In this document: piece after piece, positions 37,442 through 49,005 of the stretch | Numbering within the stretch: the first letter of the stretch is position 1 | Layout: every line of letters begins with the position of its first letter | Assembly (NCBI GenBank): GCA_002105175.1 | Contig: MCGE01000001.1 | Coordinates: 3,348,001-3,412,000, forward strand | Source: Absidia repens | Taxonomy: Eukaryota; Mucoromycota; Mucoromycetes; Mucorales; Cunninghamellaceae | Direction of reading: 5' to 3' | DNA: 64,000 nucleotides | Position numbers and translations under genes: made by a program | The notes under the pieces: generated by a model | What the model was told of the DNA's origin: nothing | What the model saw: the letters and a program-made list of their open reading frames with translations, nothing else | Database searches by the model: none

Positions 37442-38230
37442 TTTAGCTTCTCTCTCTTTTTTTTTTTGGTATTAGCAGTAGTCTAGTTGTATATATAGTT
37501 TCCATTATTATCTTTTTGCCAAAAACAAATAAATTAATTTATTTTTATCATCGAAAACTCATGTCTTGCTCTACTACCATGGAAGATAATTTGTCTTATA
37601 AATTTTTACTTTTGAAAATCAGATAGGCTTGCATGGCATCTTAGAATATTATTATTGTGGCAGTGATAGAAAAATATCAGTGCGATAAGATTTTTGTACA
37701 TATCGTTGATGATGCCGACTGAGCCAATGTAACATCAAGATCGAATTTCTCGATACAAGGCTTTTGTTGTCCTTCTCTTCTTCTGCATCATTCATACCAA
37801 ATTATTAAAGGCCAGTCGGAAGTCTTTGGATCGCTGGACTAATCGATTGTGCATTATAAATAAAAAAAAATGCATTCTTCAAAGTTTGCATATAATTGCA
37901 TAATGTAGGGTTCCTGAGCTTCGCCTGGGTGGATTCTGGAATGTGAGCCAATTTTTTGACTGACCTGATCTAGACAGTGAGACAAGCTGAAGGGAAAGTT
38001 TGGAGATTTTTAATTGTGAATAAAAGTTCTTGAAAGGGTAGTGTTATATACCATTTCACAGATACAATTTGTAAGGTACATGCATGCACTTTGATACTGT
38101 GTATTCCATGCTCTGAATCGATGATAGCGCCGGGATTTTAAATTGGAAGGAGAAGAGTTTGAATTTCAAGGACTCAATTTTTTTTTTATTTCTTCCTTCT
38201 TACTTTATATAAATACACCTGTAAAACAAC
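37442..38230. other. Intergenic region between FIP1 and the SNARE gene
   Basis: The FIP1 3' end has AATAAATTAATTT near 37528. The remainder is AT-rich without a supportable gene. Confidence 0.5.
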
Positions 38231-39496
38231 ATGTCCCTTATTTATGGATTAGTAGCCAATGGGTCCTCCATATTGGCGGAACATACAAATAGTTCAGGCA
38301 ACTTCGCAACAGGTAAAAGGAAAAAAAAAAAAAAAGCTCGAATAGTTGACTGATTGAACCGAGCCGTTTCTAGTCACCCAGGCCATTTTGGAAAAGATTC
38401 CACCAAACAATTCGAAACTAACCTATGTCTATGATAGGTAAAAAATAATAATAAAAAAAATAAAATAAAAATAAAAGAAGGGTGTATGGGAAGGTAGCAT
38501 TAGAGTTTCTTCTGGAGAACTGACTATTGCTTTGCATGTGTTTCGTTTGTCATAGATACCTTTTCCATTATATCTGTGAAGATGGAATCACCTACATGTG
38601 CATGGCCGATGATTCATTTGGGCGTCGTGTGCCATTTGCATTTTTACAAGATTTGAAGGATAAATTTTTGTCGACCTATGGAAGGGAACGGGCACTTCAT
38701 TCACCTCCTTATGGCCTGAACGAATTTTCTCGTGTGGTTGCCAAGCAAATGGTAAAATGTCATTTTTTTTTTTTACAAAGATAATTATGATACCAGTTCA
38801 CTTACTATATTCGTTTTTCGTTATTAATTATGATAGGAATACTTCTCTACTAACCCTGGCTCTGATCGACTCAAACAGGTCCATGGTGAAATTGAGCAAG
38901 TCAAGGATGTGATGGTACATAATATTGGTAAAATTTAGCGGAGACAAATCATTGAGGAAACTAAAGCTGACAGTATATTGACACTTTTTCCTCTTCTTTT
39001 AGAACGGGTACTTGAACGTGGTGAACGGATCGAATTATTGGTGGATAAGACGGATAACTTGAATCAACAAGCTTTTGCTTTCAAGAAACGAAGCACTCAA
39101 CTCAAGGTATAAATATACAGCAAAACATTTAGGGGGTGTAATATGCTAACCGTTTGCCTTTTTGTATATATAGAGAGCCATGTGGTGGAAAAATACAAAG
39201 TTGATGTGTATGATTGTATTGGCATGTTTTGTAAGTTTTGGCTGAGAACAGTGCGGTAGGAAGGCAGCAGGCGGACGGGCTTCAAAAAGGTAGAATAATG
39301 ATTGGACTCACTAAATGCTTTCCTTTTTATCCTTTATATAGCTGATTACATACTTTGTTGGAGCCTCTGTCTGTGGATTCCCAGGTAAAAAAATACTTTT
39401 TTATTAATTTTTTAATTTCATGTAAGCCACTGTAGTTACTAAACCATTTTTGATTTTGATTTTTATCATCTAGCATTCGACTCTTGCCGTGCTTGA
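38231..39496 (+). CDS. VAMP7-type longin R-SNARE
   Basis: About seven exons give roughly 220 residues. Exons 38231-38312 and 38374-38437 and the one opening YLFHYICEDGITY form the longin domain (SLIYGLVANGSSILAEHT, LTYVYDR, FLQDLKDKFLSTYG). The R-SNARE motif follows (VHGEIEQVKDVMVHNIERVL, with the zero-layer Arg in LERGERIELL, then AFAFKKRSTQLKRAMWWKN). The transmembrane anchor is LMCMIVLACFLITYFVGAS, ending in a short lumenal tail CGFPAFDSCRA. This is the YKT6/VAMP7 superfamily; the membrane anchor makes it VAMP7-like and not Ykt6. It would act in fusion at the vacuole/lysosome or late endosome (the role of Nyv1 in yeast) or in secretion. Confidence 0.9.
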
Positions 39497-39948
39497 AACC
39501 CCACCAAACCTGAATGACATTCGGCCATTGTATTTGATATCTTATCCCCCTTTTTTTCTCCAATTAGTAGTATTATATATTCCATATATTAGCTTTAGTT
39601 TTATATATTATATATTTTTTTATTGAACATTTACATTATCTTATGAATAAAAGGCATACCATCTATTATTATTATCATTATTATATACGGATTCTATTTG
39701 AAATATTATCATATACAGTACAATTGAGTTCAAAGAATAAAAGACTATGCTATGCACATATTTTAATAATAGGAGATATGTCTTTGTTTTGTTTTATTTA
39801 CTTTAGATTGACAATACATAAAATATAAGAAACAATCTATGGTGGGGTGGAAATAGGGATGTATCTATATTGTGAAAATGTAGATGGAATCGTATGTTAC
39901 TAAAACTAGGGGCATACTAAACTAAGGGTGTCAGCACAAATCTATATA
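39497..39948. other. Convergent intergenic spacer
   Basis: It has AATAAA-like signals on both strands and AT-rich sequence. No gene is seen. Confidence 0.5.
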
Positions 39949-40596
39949 CTAATGGTCCTCCATAGGTAACGCATCAAAAGCCATTTTCAATTCCTTTAGT
40001 TTCATTCCAACCTTTCCTTGTACTTCTTGTCGCATATCGTCAGTTGGTAAGTCCTTCAAAAACGAGTTGTACGCATCCAAGCATTCATCCACTGCTTTTT
40101 TCGCCGTCGCATGATCTTCGTGATAATACACCGACCCGTGTGCTTCTTCGGCATATTCCATCTATTATTCATTTTGTACAATACCATTATGTTTAGTATA
40201 TGTGTATGACGTTTTGTAGTATCACTCTACAGTCGGTCGGTCACCTTACCTCATCCTTGGCAACGCCAAAAAGTTCTTCAATGGCATTCATAGCTTTTTC
40301 CATATCAGCCTTGGTTTGTAAATCACTTGACTGTAAGGTCCTTGTGGTAGATATGTTTTGTACTATTTTCGAAAGAAAAAAATCAGCAGAGGTGTTCGTT
40401 TTTTTTTTATCGTCCCAAAGAATGGTGTTCGGCGAAAAGTCTTACCTTGTACCATTGGCTTGAAAAATCCATCAGTAGTGGTGGACATGATCTTGATAGG
40501 AGCACACACTTTCAAGCGATTATTCAAGACACTTTGACGAGCAACATTCATTAATGGTAGAGAATATAAAAATGTCCTCGAAAGAAAAGCTACCAT
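39949..40596 (-). CDS. Hypothetical protein, possible mitochondrial presequence
   Basis: Minus-strand exons 40596-40446, 40362-40250 and 40161-39949 give 158 residues. The N-terminus (MVAFLSRTFLYSLPLMN..., then QSVLNNRLKV) is hydrophobic/basic without acids, which resembles a mitochondrial targeting sequence. From about residue 58 the protein is helical and charged (KADMEKAMNAIEELFGVAKD, EDHATAKKAVDECLDAYNSF, EVQGKVGMKLKELKMAFDAL), ending MEDH. The composition suggests a helical bundle. I do not recognise the family. It is divergent from DGK1 across a 235-bp promoter with a poly(A) tract. Confidence 0.65.
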
Positions 40597-40629
40597 TGTT
40601 ATAAGCCGTGTTGAAATAAAGCAAGAAGG

Positions 40630-40675
<46 letters not shown>
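40630..40675. repeat. Poly(A) tract of about 46
   Basis: An uninterrupted A run lies between divergent starts at 40596 (minus) and 40832 (plus). This matches the arrangement at 29453-29502. Confidence 0.9.
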
Positions 40676-40678
<3 letters not shown>

Positions 40679-40831
40679 TAGGGAAAAAAATCACCCACCG
40701 CCGTAGTTGCAGGATTCACGATTTTTCCAAAAAAAAAAAAGGCACTTTGTCTCAATTGAAACTTAAAATTCTTATGCATTCGCTTTTTTTTTCCCTCCTC
40801 TCCTTTTTCCGCAACTATTGTATCTTTAATC

Positions 40832-41838
40832 ATGGCATATTCTGCAATGTCAACAACGACATTAAACAAAAACATAACAGCACCAACTGATCAGAACAAT
40901 GTAATGGATACACGCTTCTCTCACATTCAACCAAAAGGAAGTTGGGAAATACCACGAAAATTATACCATTATTCCGTCGGTAAAAAAATCAAAAAAAAAA
41001 AAATCAATACAATCTATTTCCTCATACTAACCGTTCATTGCTATTGTTGTATTTTACTTAGGGTTTATCGTTTTAATACTGTTTACTTACGACTATGATC
41101 CCATCTCCATTTGTCCCTTGTTAACTGCGTTTTTGTGTCTGGTCCTGACAGGTGAATGGATTCGTTTTCATGTTGACGGTTTCAATGTGGTGTACTGCAA
41201 AATTTTGGGTCCCTTGATGCGTCAATCAGAAGTATCGAGCAAAGTGAATGGTGTTGTGTATTATATCACAGGTACGTAGTGGCCGTTATATATATATATA
41301 ATATTGTGTATAACGTGTTGTCCCTGTATGGACTGCAAGGGGGAGTGGGGAACCAATCACGATATTCAATTTTATTTTTTATTCTTTAGGATGCCTTATT
41401 GCTATTTACTTGTTTCCTCGTGATATTGCTGCTTTGTCTATCCTCTATCTTTCATGGACTGATCCTACCGCAAGTATCTGTGGGCGTTTGTGGGGCAAAC
41501 ACACTCCTCGACGTGGTAACAAATCCTTAGCTGGCAGCCTTGGTGCCTGGATGGTAGGAAGTGTGGTGACTTATTTATTCTACGGTACATGGCAATACTA
41601 CTCAAAAGCAATCTGGACGATATATCCTACATCATATGACGCCCATGCTCATCAACATGATCATCCTCATCATCACACCACATTGTCTCTCTGGTTATTA
41701 TCTCTTTATGGTGGCTTCGTTTCTGCATTTTCGGAATTTATCGGTGATGTATTGGGTTTAGATGACAATCTAGTGATGCCGGTGGTCAGTGCTTGCTTAC
41801 TATGGATTCCATTGGTTGGGCTGGGTTCGACGCGTTGA
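40832..41838 (+). CDS. DGK1: CTP-dependent diacylglycerol kinase (Dgk1-like)
   Basis: Exons 40832-40979, 41062-41271 and 41390-41838 give 268 residues. It belongs to the CTP-transferase/dolichol kinase-type membrane family: EIPRKLYHYSVG opens the catalytic part and DPTASICGRLWG with KSLAGSLGAW gives the nucleotide-binding signature. Hydrophobic helices alternate through the protein (FIVLILFTYDYD, CPLLTAFLCLVL, GCLIAIYLFP, MVGSVVTYLFYG, the last around PVVSACLLWIPLVG). A His-rich loop (HAHQHDHPHHH) is a local oddity. Dgk1 phosphorylates diacylglycerol to phosphatidate at the ER/nuclear membrane and opposes the Pah1 lipin. Confidence 0.9.
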
Positions 41839-42372
41839 AAACAAAAATGGTGCTTGCCCCGTTACCCTTTAGTTTAGTTATACCTATGTAGATTTAACCT
41901 ATTAGAATAGTTACACCTGTCAATATTTTATTGATAGTATTAATAAGATAAAATGAAATAAAAAAAGCTTCATCAAATACCGTAGCTATTTTTTTTATTA
42001 TTTGATTTGGTTTGAATTGGTTTGGGGTGTTGACATAGATGAAACTACATACACATACACTATATAACATGATCACACTTTTATCAAATGAGCATCTTTG
42101 TGAATTGAATTGTGTACAAATATAACAAGTCTTTATTAACTAATATCACTTTTTCGAGGAATTTTGTTTTATATAAAAAAGGGGGGAGTAGGGAATTGGG
42201 GATATAATATATTCATATAACTTTTGGGGAATAAGATCAAGGAAGCGGGCAACAGAAAAGCAAAAAATAAAGTAAAAAATAATGGGGAAAAGAAACAGGG
42301 GTGGGTGAGATGGATACTAACTACAATAACAGAATATATAAAAAAGAGAAAGGGGGAGGGGAGAAATATATG
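41839..42372. other. Convergent intergenic spacer
   Basis: It holds the 3' ends of DGK1 and the minus-strand CCCH gene. The sequence is AT-rich with a G-rich patch at 42181-42187. No gene is seen. Confidence 0.5.
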
Positions 42373-44278
42373 TTAATAGGTTGGGCGAACCAAGGAGGTA
42401 AAAGAGGCATAACCAAGAGACCCATTGGCAACATCGTGCTGAGCCATCGTATGTATATCGTCGGCATCATCCATGAAAAAGGGTACGTCATTTTCATCTT
42501 GCTGCTGTTGCTGCTGCTGCTGTATCATGGTCCGTGGATGATCTGTGGCTTGTTGTGCTGTTGTTGTCGTGTCGGGCGGCGTAGGATGACGATGATGTTG
42601 ATAGGAGCCAGCGACGGATGGCGTAATAAATGAAGGTTCAGGTGTGCTGGCATAAAAAGGAGCGGACTCCTGTTGTTGTTGATGGTGATGATTGTGATGA
42701 TGTTGATGCTGAGGATTTGACAAACGAGAATAACGAGAAAAATGACAAGTAGGATCCACGTCATCAGCGGGCGTTGTTGTTTGTTGTTTTTGTTGTTGTT
42801 GTTGATATCTACCAGATTCACCATGACCTCCAGGAATGTTGATGGCATTGACAGGTTTCAAATCAGGGTCGAACCTGTACGGCTGTTGAGAGCTGGAAGA
42901 CAAGGACGAAGAGAATCGATACGTGCTATTCCATATGTCACTTGGTGCTTCACCATGACTACCAAAACGATCAAACGAGCCACCTTGTAAAGATGAGGAG
43001 GATTGCCCTATCAGTGACAATAAGTGTAAACACCCTTGGTTTAGTCATCAAGGTTGATCCTATTTGAATGATTTTTTTTTTTTTTACCTTGAAAAGTGTA
43101 TGATTGACTATAAGATGGGTGATGATAATGTTGAGAAGAGTCGCCATCACCATTAGGAAGCTGAAAAAATCGTGAGGATAATCTTGTTCTTGGATCATGT
43201 GAAGTGGAGTAGTGATGACCAGAGGAAGAGGATGGATAGATATCGCCGGGCTCGACCATTGTGTTGATATTGTCATTTTGTTGTTGTCGAGGTATTCTAT
43301 TAGATTGATGGTTTGTAAAGCCAGAAATTTCCGGGATTTGCTGTAATTGACCACTGGTACCAAAAAAGCTGTTGCTATTGCTTGTGCCATTTGTAAAACC
43401 ACCGCTGTCCGGCAAGTGGAGCGACCCGAAACCACCACCAGCACTATCGTGACTTTGATCATATGATTGACTTGTGGGTGTATCCCATAACGAGGTTGAT
43501 GTTCGGAGCCCCATGATGCCATGATGATGCTTGATTGATGCATTATGTTGAAGATATTGAGCAAGTTGGTTACTGGTCGGAGTAGATGTTGCTAAGGTCT
43601 GTGAGGTTTGTTGTTGCTGCTGCTGTTGCTGCTGTTGATAATGCTGATTGTGTTGTTGTTGTATGGCTGCAGTTAGTTGGCTGAATCCATTGCCGTTGAG
43701 ATATCCTGCTGATTGTGACAAAGGGAAATCATGGAATGAATCTTTGTTATACTGTTGTTTTCGCTGTTGTTGCTGTTGCTGCTGCTGTAAGAGAGATGAT
43801 CCACCATTTGTATTAATTCTGTTGACCACGAACTTTCGACCATCACCATAAGGAGACATGGTATGTAACAATGCACACTTCGCACCAAATTTGCAATTGC
43901 CCTTTATAAAATACTTGCATACAGAAGCTTCGGAGGTTGGAGTCGGGTTGTGAGAGAAAGTGCAATTTGTCCCAGCAGTACAGGCACCTAGTTTGAAAAA
44001 CTTGCAAGGAACATGGGATAAATTGGCTGCTAAAAGAAGAAGAAATAAGAAACCAGTGAGCCCATCCAGTTATTTCACTTCAATATCTGTGTTCCTGTCC
44101 ACAAACCTTTATTTGACGTGATACTGCTTTTAGAAGGAGCTGGCGGTGAAGGAATGTCCAAAGCTGATCCAGTTTGTTGAAAGGCACTTGTCTTCAACGG
44201 TGTACTTTTGGATAAGAGTTTCAAATTTGAGTGATCAGGACCATTAATGAGGTGAGATGAGGTGGATGTATCGGACAT
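42373..44278 (-). CDS. CCCH zinc-finger protein, Lee1/Cps3 type
   Basis: Minus-strand exons 44278-44107, 44029-43088 and 43007-42373 give 582 residues. Two C-x7-C-x5-C-x3-H fingers sit together at about residues 64-105 (PCKFFKLGACTAGTNCTFSH and VCKYFIKGNCKFGAKCALLH), followed by SPYGDGRKFVVN. This arrangement is that of Saccharomyces Lee1 and Schizosaccharomyces Cps3, which probably bind RNA. The rest is Gln-, His- and Ser-rich low complexity, with several polyglutamine runs coded by mixed CAA/CAG, and a short conserved-looking end (GSLGYASFTSLVRPTY). I chose MSDTSTS over an upstream in-frame Met because the upstream part is hydrophobic and UTR-like. Confidence 0.85.
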
Positions 44279-44771
44279 GATGTGGCAAAAATGGATAAAT
44301 AATATAGATAAATTGGCAGCAGGGGAAGAGATGTAAAGATGATAGTGATGAAGTTGGTTAGCATACACATAAAAGTATGATAGGGTATAATATTACTGCA
44401 TAAACTAGAAAAGAAAAAAAAATTGAAAGAAAAGGAAAAGAGAAAAAGAGAGAAGAAGAGTTTTTTTTTTTTTTTTTTTTTTTTGTGATATGAAGCGGGC
44501 GAGGGATTTTGATAAAGCATGGTGAAAGAATCGCGTTTTCAAGTCCCGATCATCGTCATCTCGTCATCCCCGTTTCAAAGGTCCATAAAATACACACACA
44601 TTGGTATAATAAACAAAACTTGCATAAATAATAAACATTCAATAAAAGCATGTATATATTTTTATTTCACATAAAATAATAACAAATAATGAGCTTCATA
44701 TAATAATCAAAAAAAAAAGAAAAAAATTCACTGCAAACTAAACATTCCGAAAAAAAGTAACCTAGCTATCT
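44279..44771. other. Spacer between CCCH gene and TRA2
   Basis: It contains a T24 tract near 44461-44484 and a motif variant TTCAAGTCCCG near 44538. The sequence is AT-rich. No gene is seen. Confidence 0.45.
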
Positions 44772-46557
44772 TTAACGAGACCAAGATCGACTTCGGCTGC
44801 GTCTGCGACGACGAGGAGGAGAGCGAGAGCGGCTGTATCGACGACGTCTGTCATATCCACGGCTATATTCAGGTCGTTTTTCACCCATGTATTCACCAGG
44901 TGTAGGGCTATGGGCACGATGAGTCACCGAGAAATCAACACGCACCTTCCTACCATCAAGATCCTATCATCATCAATGGATGAACAAAAAATCAGTCAGG
45001 GATTCACAAACAATCTATCATCAACTTACCACACCGTTCGTTTCGTCACGAGCGCGAGTAGCGTCTTCTTGGTTAACAAAGTTGACAAATCCAAATCCTC
45101 TAGAGCGCTTAGCCTATCCATATTACAAACAAACAAAAAGGTAAACAAATAAATAAATAAGCAAGTGCTATTTTACCACACTTTCTCTTTTTTTTTTTTT
45201 TTTTTTTTTTTGCCTAACTTACGCGATGATCATACACCACAGTGACTTTGTCCAAAGGTCCATACTTGCCAAATACATCTTCCAAATCTCTTTCACGAGT
45301 GTGCATGTTCAATCCAAAGATACCAAGAATCTTAGAAGGTTCAGGCGCTTCCTATTTTATTTTAAACAAAAAGTAAACATTAGAATGTAAGTAAAAGATA
45401 TGCAAGATATTTGATCAGCTGCTGTATAACTTACTCTAGTGCCATGAAGATCTTTCTTTTGATGTGGTCGTCGGCTGAAAAAAAGAGCATCATTATCATC
45501 AGTCAGAAAATAATCGAGGTTTTTGTTCAGTAAAAAAACAAAACAAAAAGGTTTACCTTCTGCGATCACGAGAGGGCGAGCGAGAGCGAGAGTATCGGCT
45601 GCTACGACGAGGAGAGGCGCGTCTACGGTGAGAAGAATGACGGCGAGGAGGGCTGACACTATAAATATATGCCAAAAACAGGTTGTTAGATGAGATAGAC
45701 TATACCACCATATCACGAGCCATTTTGAGAGGAATACTAGTTGGATGACTATGTAGAAACTTGGTTTTGATTCTTCTTCCATGGTTGCCTTCATCTTTTT
45801 CTTTTCTCTTGAATAAAATAGATCCTTGATAATCTTGTTTTTCACTCTTCACTTTTACGCCTTTTTTATTCTTTCTTTGCTTCAACTTCTTTTCATATAT
45901 GCATATATAAAAAACAAAAATAAAGCATCAGAAGAGTCTACCGCGCGCACGTACCCACAACTCCTTTCCCTCCCCCCCCCCACGCACACGCACACATACA
46001 TATATACACGTATACACGTACACACCCATACACATCACACCATAAGAGATAAACAAAATAACCCACAAAGAAAAACAAGCAACCACAGAGAAGAAATCCA
46101 AACCCTCAATATGGTCTTTCCGTCAACAACTTTTTGATTTGATTTTTTACCTTCGACTTCTTGAGCGAGAGAATGAGGGAGAGCGACGTCTACGAGAGCG
46201 ACGGACAGGAGAGCGAGAGCGGGAGCGACTTGGGCTACGGCTGAAGCTTCTACCACGACCACGAGGGACACTAGGACTTCTTGAGCGAGAAGGAGAGCGA
46301 GAATAAGAACGAGAGCGAGAGCGACCAGCGACTTGTTCTTCCCTCACATCGGCAGATGGGTAGGACTACGAGACCGTTGCTCCTATATACGTGTTCATGA
46401 TCGAAAAAATAAAAATAAATAATAAATAAACAAAAAGCATTGTAAGTATCAAATAGTGATCTCTTCTCCATCAGGATCATATTTATGTATAACATCAGTA
46501 TAAACCAAATAAACTCGAATATTTTCTTACCATTTCACTGTCACGAATATCATCCAT
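44772..46557 (-). CDS. TRA2-like splicing regulator (RS-RRM-RS)
   Basis: The minus-strand gene starts at MDDIRDSEM (46557). The RS exon begins after the acceptor near 46366 and runs to 46151 ([17 protein letters not shown]). A second RS exon begins near 45661, followed by small exons and the RRM ([28 protein letters not shown]). The linker after the [16 protein letters not shown], is the TRA2 hallmark. The protein ends in an RS tail ([15 protein letters not shown]...), stop at 44772. TRA2 proteins bind GAA-rich exonic enhancers and activate splicing in the nucleus. The intron at 45662-46150 is about 490 nt, long for this window, and GAA-rich on the sense strand, which suggests possible autoregulation. 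Confidence 0.9.
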
Positions 46558-46660
46558 ATTTTGGAGAAAAATATATATGAAGAAAAAAAAAATTGGACAA
46601 GAAAAAAAAGGGAATGCAAAAAAAAACTGGAACGAGAACAAAATTTTTCATCGCACATTC

Positions 46661-46669
46661 AAATCCCGC
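46661..46669 (+). promoter_or_regulatory. AAATCCCGC promoter-like motif
   Basis: It lies about 104 bp upstream of the minus-strand TRA2 start, so it reads GCGGGATTT along the gene, embedded in TTTGAAGCGGGATTTGAATG. It is the same sequence as in the dispersed elements. The role is inferred. Confidence 0.4.
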
Positions 46670-46849
46670 TTCAAATTTTGCCCACTATGATGAAAAAGAA
46701 AAAAAAACCACGACAGAACTGTCTTGAATAATGACTATTTACAAAAGAGCGTGATGCAATAAATTTATTGATAAATTGAATAACAATAAACTAAAATAAA
46801 AATCTAAACTGACACTAAGTAACTAACTAACTAACTAAAAAATACGCAT

Positions 46850-47973
46850 CTATTGACGAGCAGCGACTTCACGAGCAGCAATAGCAGCGCGCTTAGCCAG
46901 ACGAGCATTGGACTTGGGACCATTGATGCCACCACCCCATTGGCGACGATGTTCTTCCCATTTTTCAGAGTAAGTGGACTTGACGGAGGAGATCAAGTTG
47001 GCCAATTCAGCCTTGTCAGCATCCTTGACATCAGTGAAAGCCAAAGCCGTAGCGGTCTTCTTGTTGATCACAGCACCCAAACGTGCCTTACCTTTCACAA
47101 TACAATAAGGGATTCCCATCTTGCGGCAGAGAGCGGGCAACCAAATGACCAATTCAATAGGATCGACATCATCAGCAATAACCACCAATTCAGCCTTCTT
47201 GTTTTCAATCAATGCAGCAATATGGTTGATACCGTACTTGATGACAGTAGGCTTTTCGGTCTTGGCCAGTTCCTTGTTGTCGGCCTTGGCAGCAGCGGCG
47301 GCACGGAGACGATCGCGCTTTTCGGTCTTGGTTTCAGGACGGTACTTGTTGGCCAGCTTGAACAATTGAGTAGCCGTGTTCTTGTCCAACACATGAGTAA
47401 ATTGGTTGATGGAAGGAGGGACCTTGAGACGTTGGTAAATGATTTTCTTTTGACGTTGGAGACGAATATACTTGGGCCATTTCACGAAACGAGACAAATC
47501 ACGCTTGGGTTGGATATCTTGACCAATACCGAAGTTCTTGGGAGCCTTTTCAAAGAGAGGGTTGGTGGCACCGGCCTTTTGTTGGGATTTCTTGATAGGA
47601 TAGGGAGCAGGCGCAACTCGCTTGGACGTACCTGTTTTTTTAGTAGAAGGAGGCTGTCATGGAGTTGACATGTAAAATAATGATCAGATTCAAATATAAT
47701 ATTTCAATATTCACAACTCTGAAGCATCGTCACTCTAACAGTTGGTTTTTTTTTCTTTTCTTCGCAAACGATCCAGAAAAGAATCGAATGGAGTACTAAA
47801 AAAAAAAACCAACTCAGCCTAGATGGCGTCTAGCATTCTATTCTTCACTCATGAATGAGTGCACTTCATCTTTTTCAGACAGAGATACCAGAACGTGCGT
47901 CATTGACAACCATCTATAATACATAGATATGCTACAATATTTATCTTTTTATCTTTTGTCATGTACTTACCAT
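46850..47973 (-). CDS. 60S ribosomal protein eL8 (L7a/L8)
   Basis: The first exon is only the ATG (47973-47971), followed by a 317-nt intron and one long exon (47653-46850), giving 268 residues. Basic N-terminal sequence ([39 protein letters not shown]) leads into the eL8/L7Ae fold: [68 protein letters not shown]. The splice after the start codon is common in fungal ribosomal protein genes. Codon use is visibly more uniform than in neighbours, as expected for high expression. The long intron contains a strong inverted repeat described separately. Confidence 0.96.
47741..47814. other. Inverted repeat (hairpin) inside the eL8 intron
   Basis: GTTGGTTTTTTTTT at 47741-47754 is the exact reverse complement of AAAAAAAAACCAAC ending at 47814. 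Inside it, TCTTTTC and GAAAAGA can pair again. This makes an extended hairpin in the first intron of eL8 on either strand. Confidence 0.75.
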
Positions 47974-48054
47974 GATGGATGGATGGATGGATATGAAAAA
48001 AAAAGTAACGAAGTCGTATACCCGAAGATGTCAATTTTTAACAAGGATTATTTC

Positions 48055-48063
48055 AAATGCCGC
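48055..48063 (+). promoter_or_regulatory. AAATGCCGC promoter-like motif
   Basis: It lies 82 bp upstream of the eL8 start (minus strand). It is the same motif as at 35916 and 49963, within TTTCAAATGCCGCTTG. The role is inferred. Confidence 0.4.
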
Positions 48064-49005
48064 TTGTTCGACACACAAATGCCTCCCACTTTGCACTCCC
48101 AAATTCCCGAAAAAAATTGCAGGATTAAGCTGGTTTATTAGTTAGACGGCATATAATCCATTCAATTTGATAAGTGAAATAAAGAAGTTGTACGTTAGTC
48201 ACCTTCTTTTCGTCATTACTTGTACCATGATATAAAATGTATGTTAAAAGTATTTACTTTTCCCTTTGACATACATATTATCTTCATCGTCCCCAAGATT
48301 TACCTTCATGTTATTTTGATCCAGCTTGAAACCAACCAACCCCCTTTCCGTTGAAGTTTGCTTTTTTCCCCCAGAGCTTTGAACAATAGAACGCCGCCGA
48401 ATGATATTTCCCAAGAATATATGTATAATGTGTTAGAGTAAATCTGATCTAGTCGATTGTGATTGGACAGCTGCTTTTTCCTCTCAACCTTCCAATACAC
48501 TTTCAACTACTACATTTCTACCCTACTATCATTTTCTTATTCATGCATCCACCGCTTCTCAAAATCCACAATCCAATCTCACATGAGCCAAGCACTCCCT
48601 CCCCCAACAAATAGCTACTAATACCAAATTGTGAAAATGAAGACTATAAAAAAGGGTTCATGGTATTATTACTTATTTATTTATTTAGTCAACCAATTCA
48701 AAAAAACACACACACAAAACGAAATGATAACTAGTCAATAAATAGAATGACAACGATGTAATTGGGATACTATCTCTATATAAAAACTACACTATAATAA
48801 TACATGCTGGCCAATGCTTGAACTCCACAGAGAAGTATAGGGATTCATAATCTAGGATCCGGCCAAACTACAAAAGATAAACAAGAAAAAACTAGGATCA
48901 AATGTATTCATATTTTTTAATCGTTGTAATGTTCTGTTTGACTTGCCGAGAGAATAGTCGTTGTTCATCAATGACTGTTGAACATCACATGAAGCAGTAC
49001 CGGGA
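48064..49005. other. Intergenic spacer
   Basis: I see AT-rich sequence between the eL8 promoter and the 3' side of the bZIP gene. An alternative last exon of the bZIP gene could extend into 48855-49020. Otherwise nothing is visible. Confidence 0.45.

Noticed and set aside
46853..47668. Long plus-strand ORF (271 aa)
   Set aside because: It is the antisense of the highly biased eL8 coding sequence; such shadows are expected and it has no domain.
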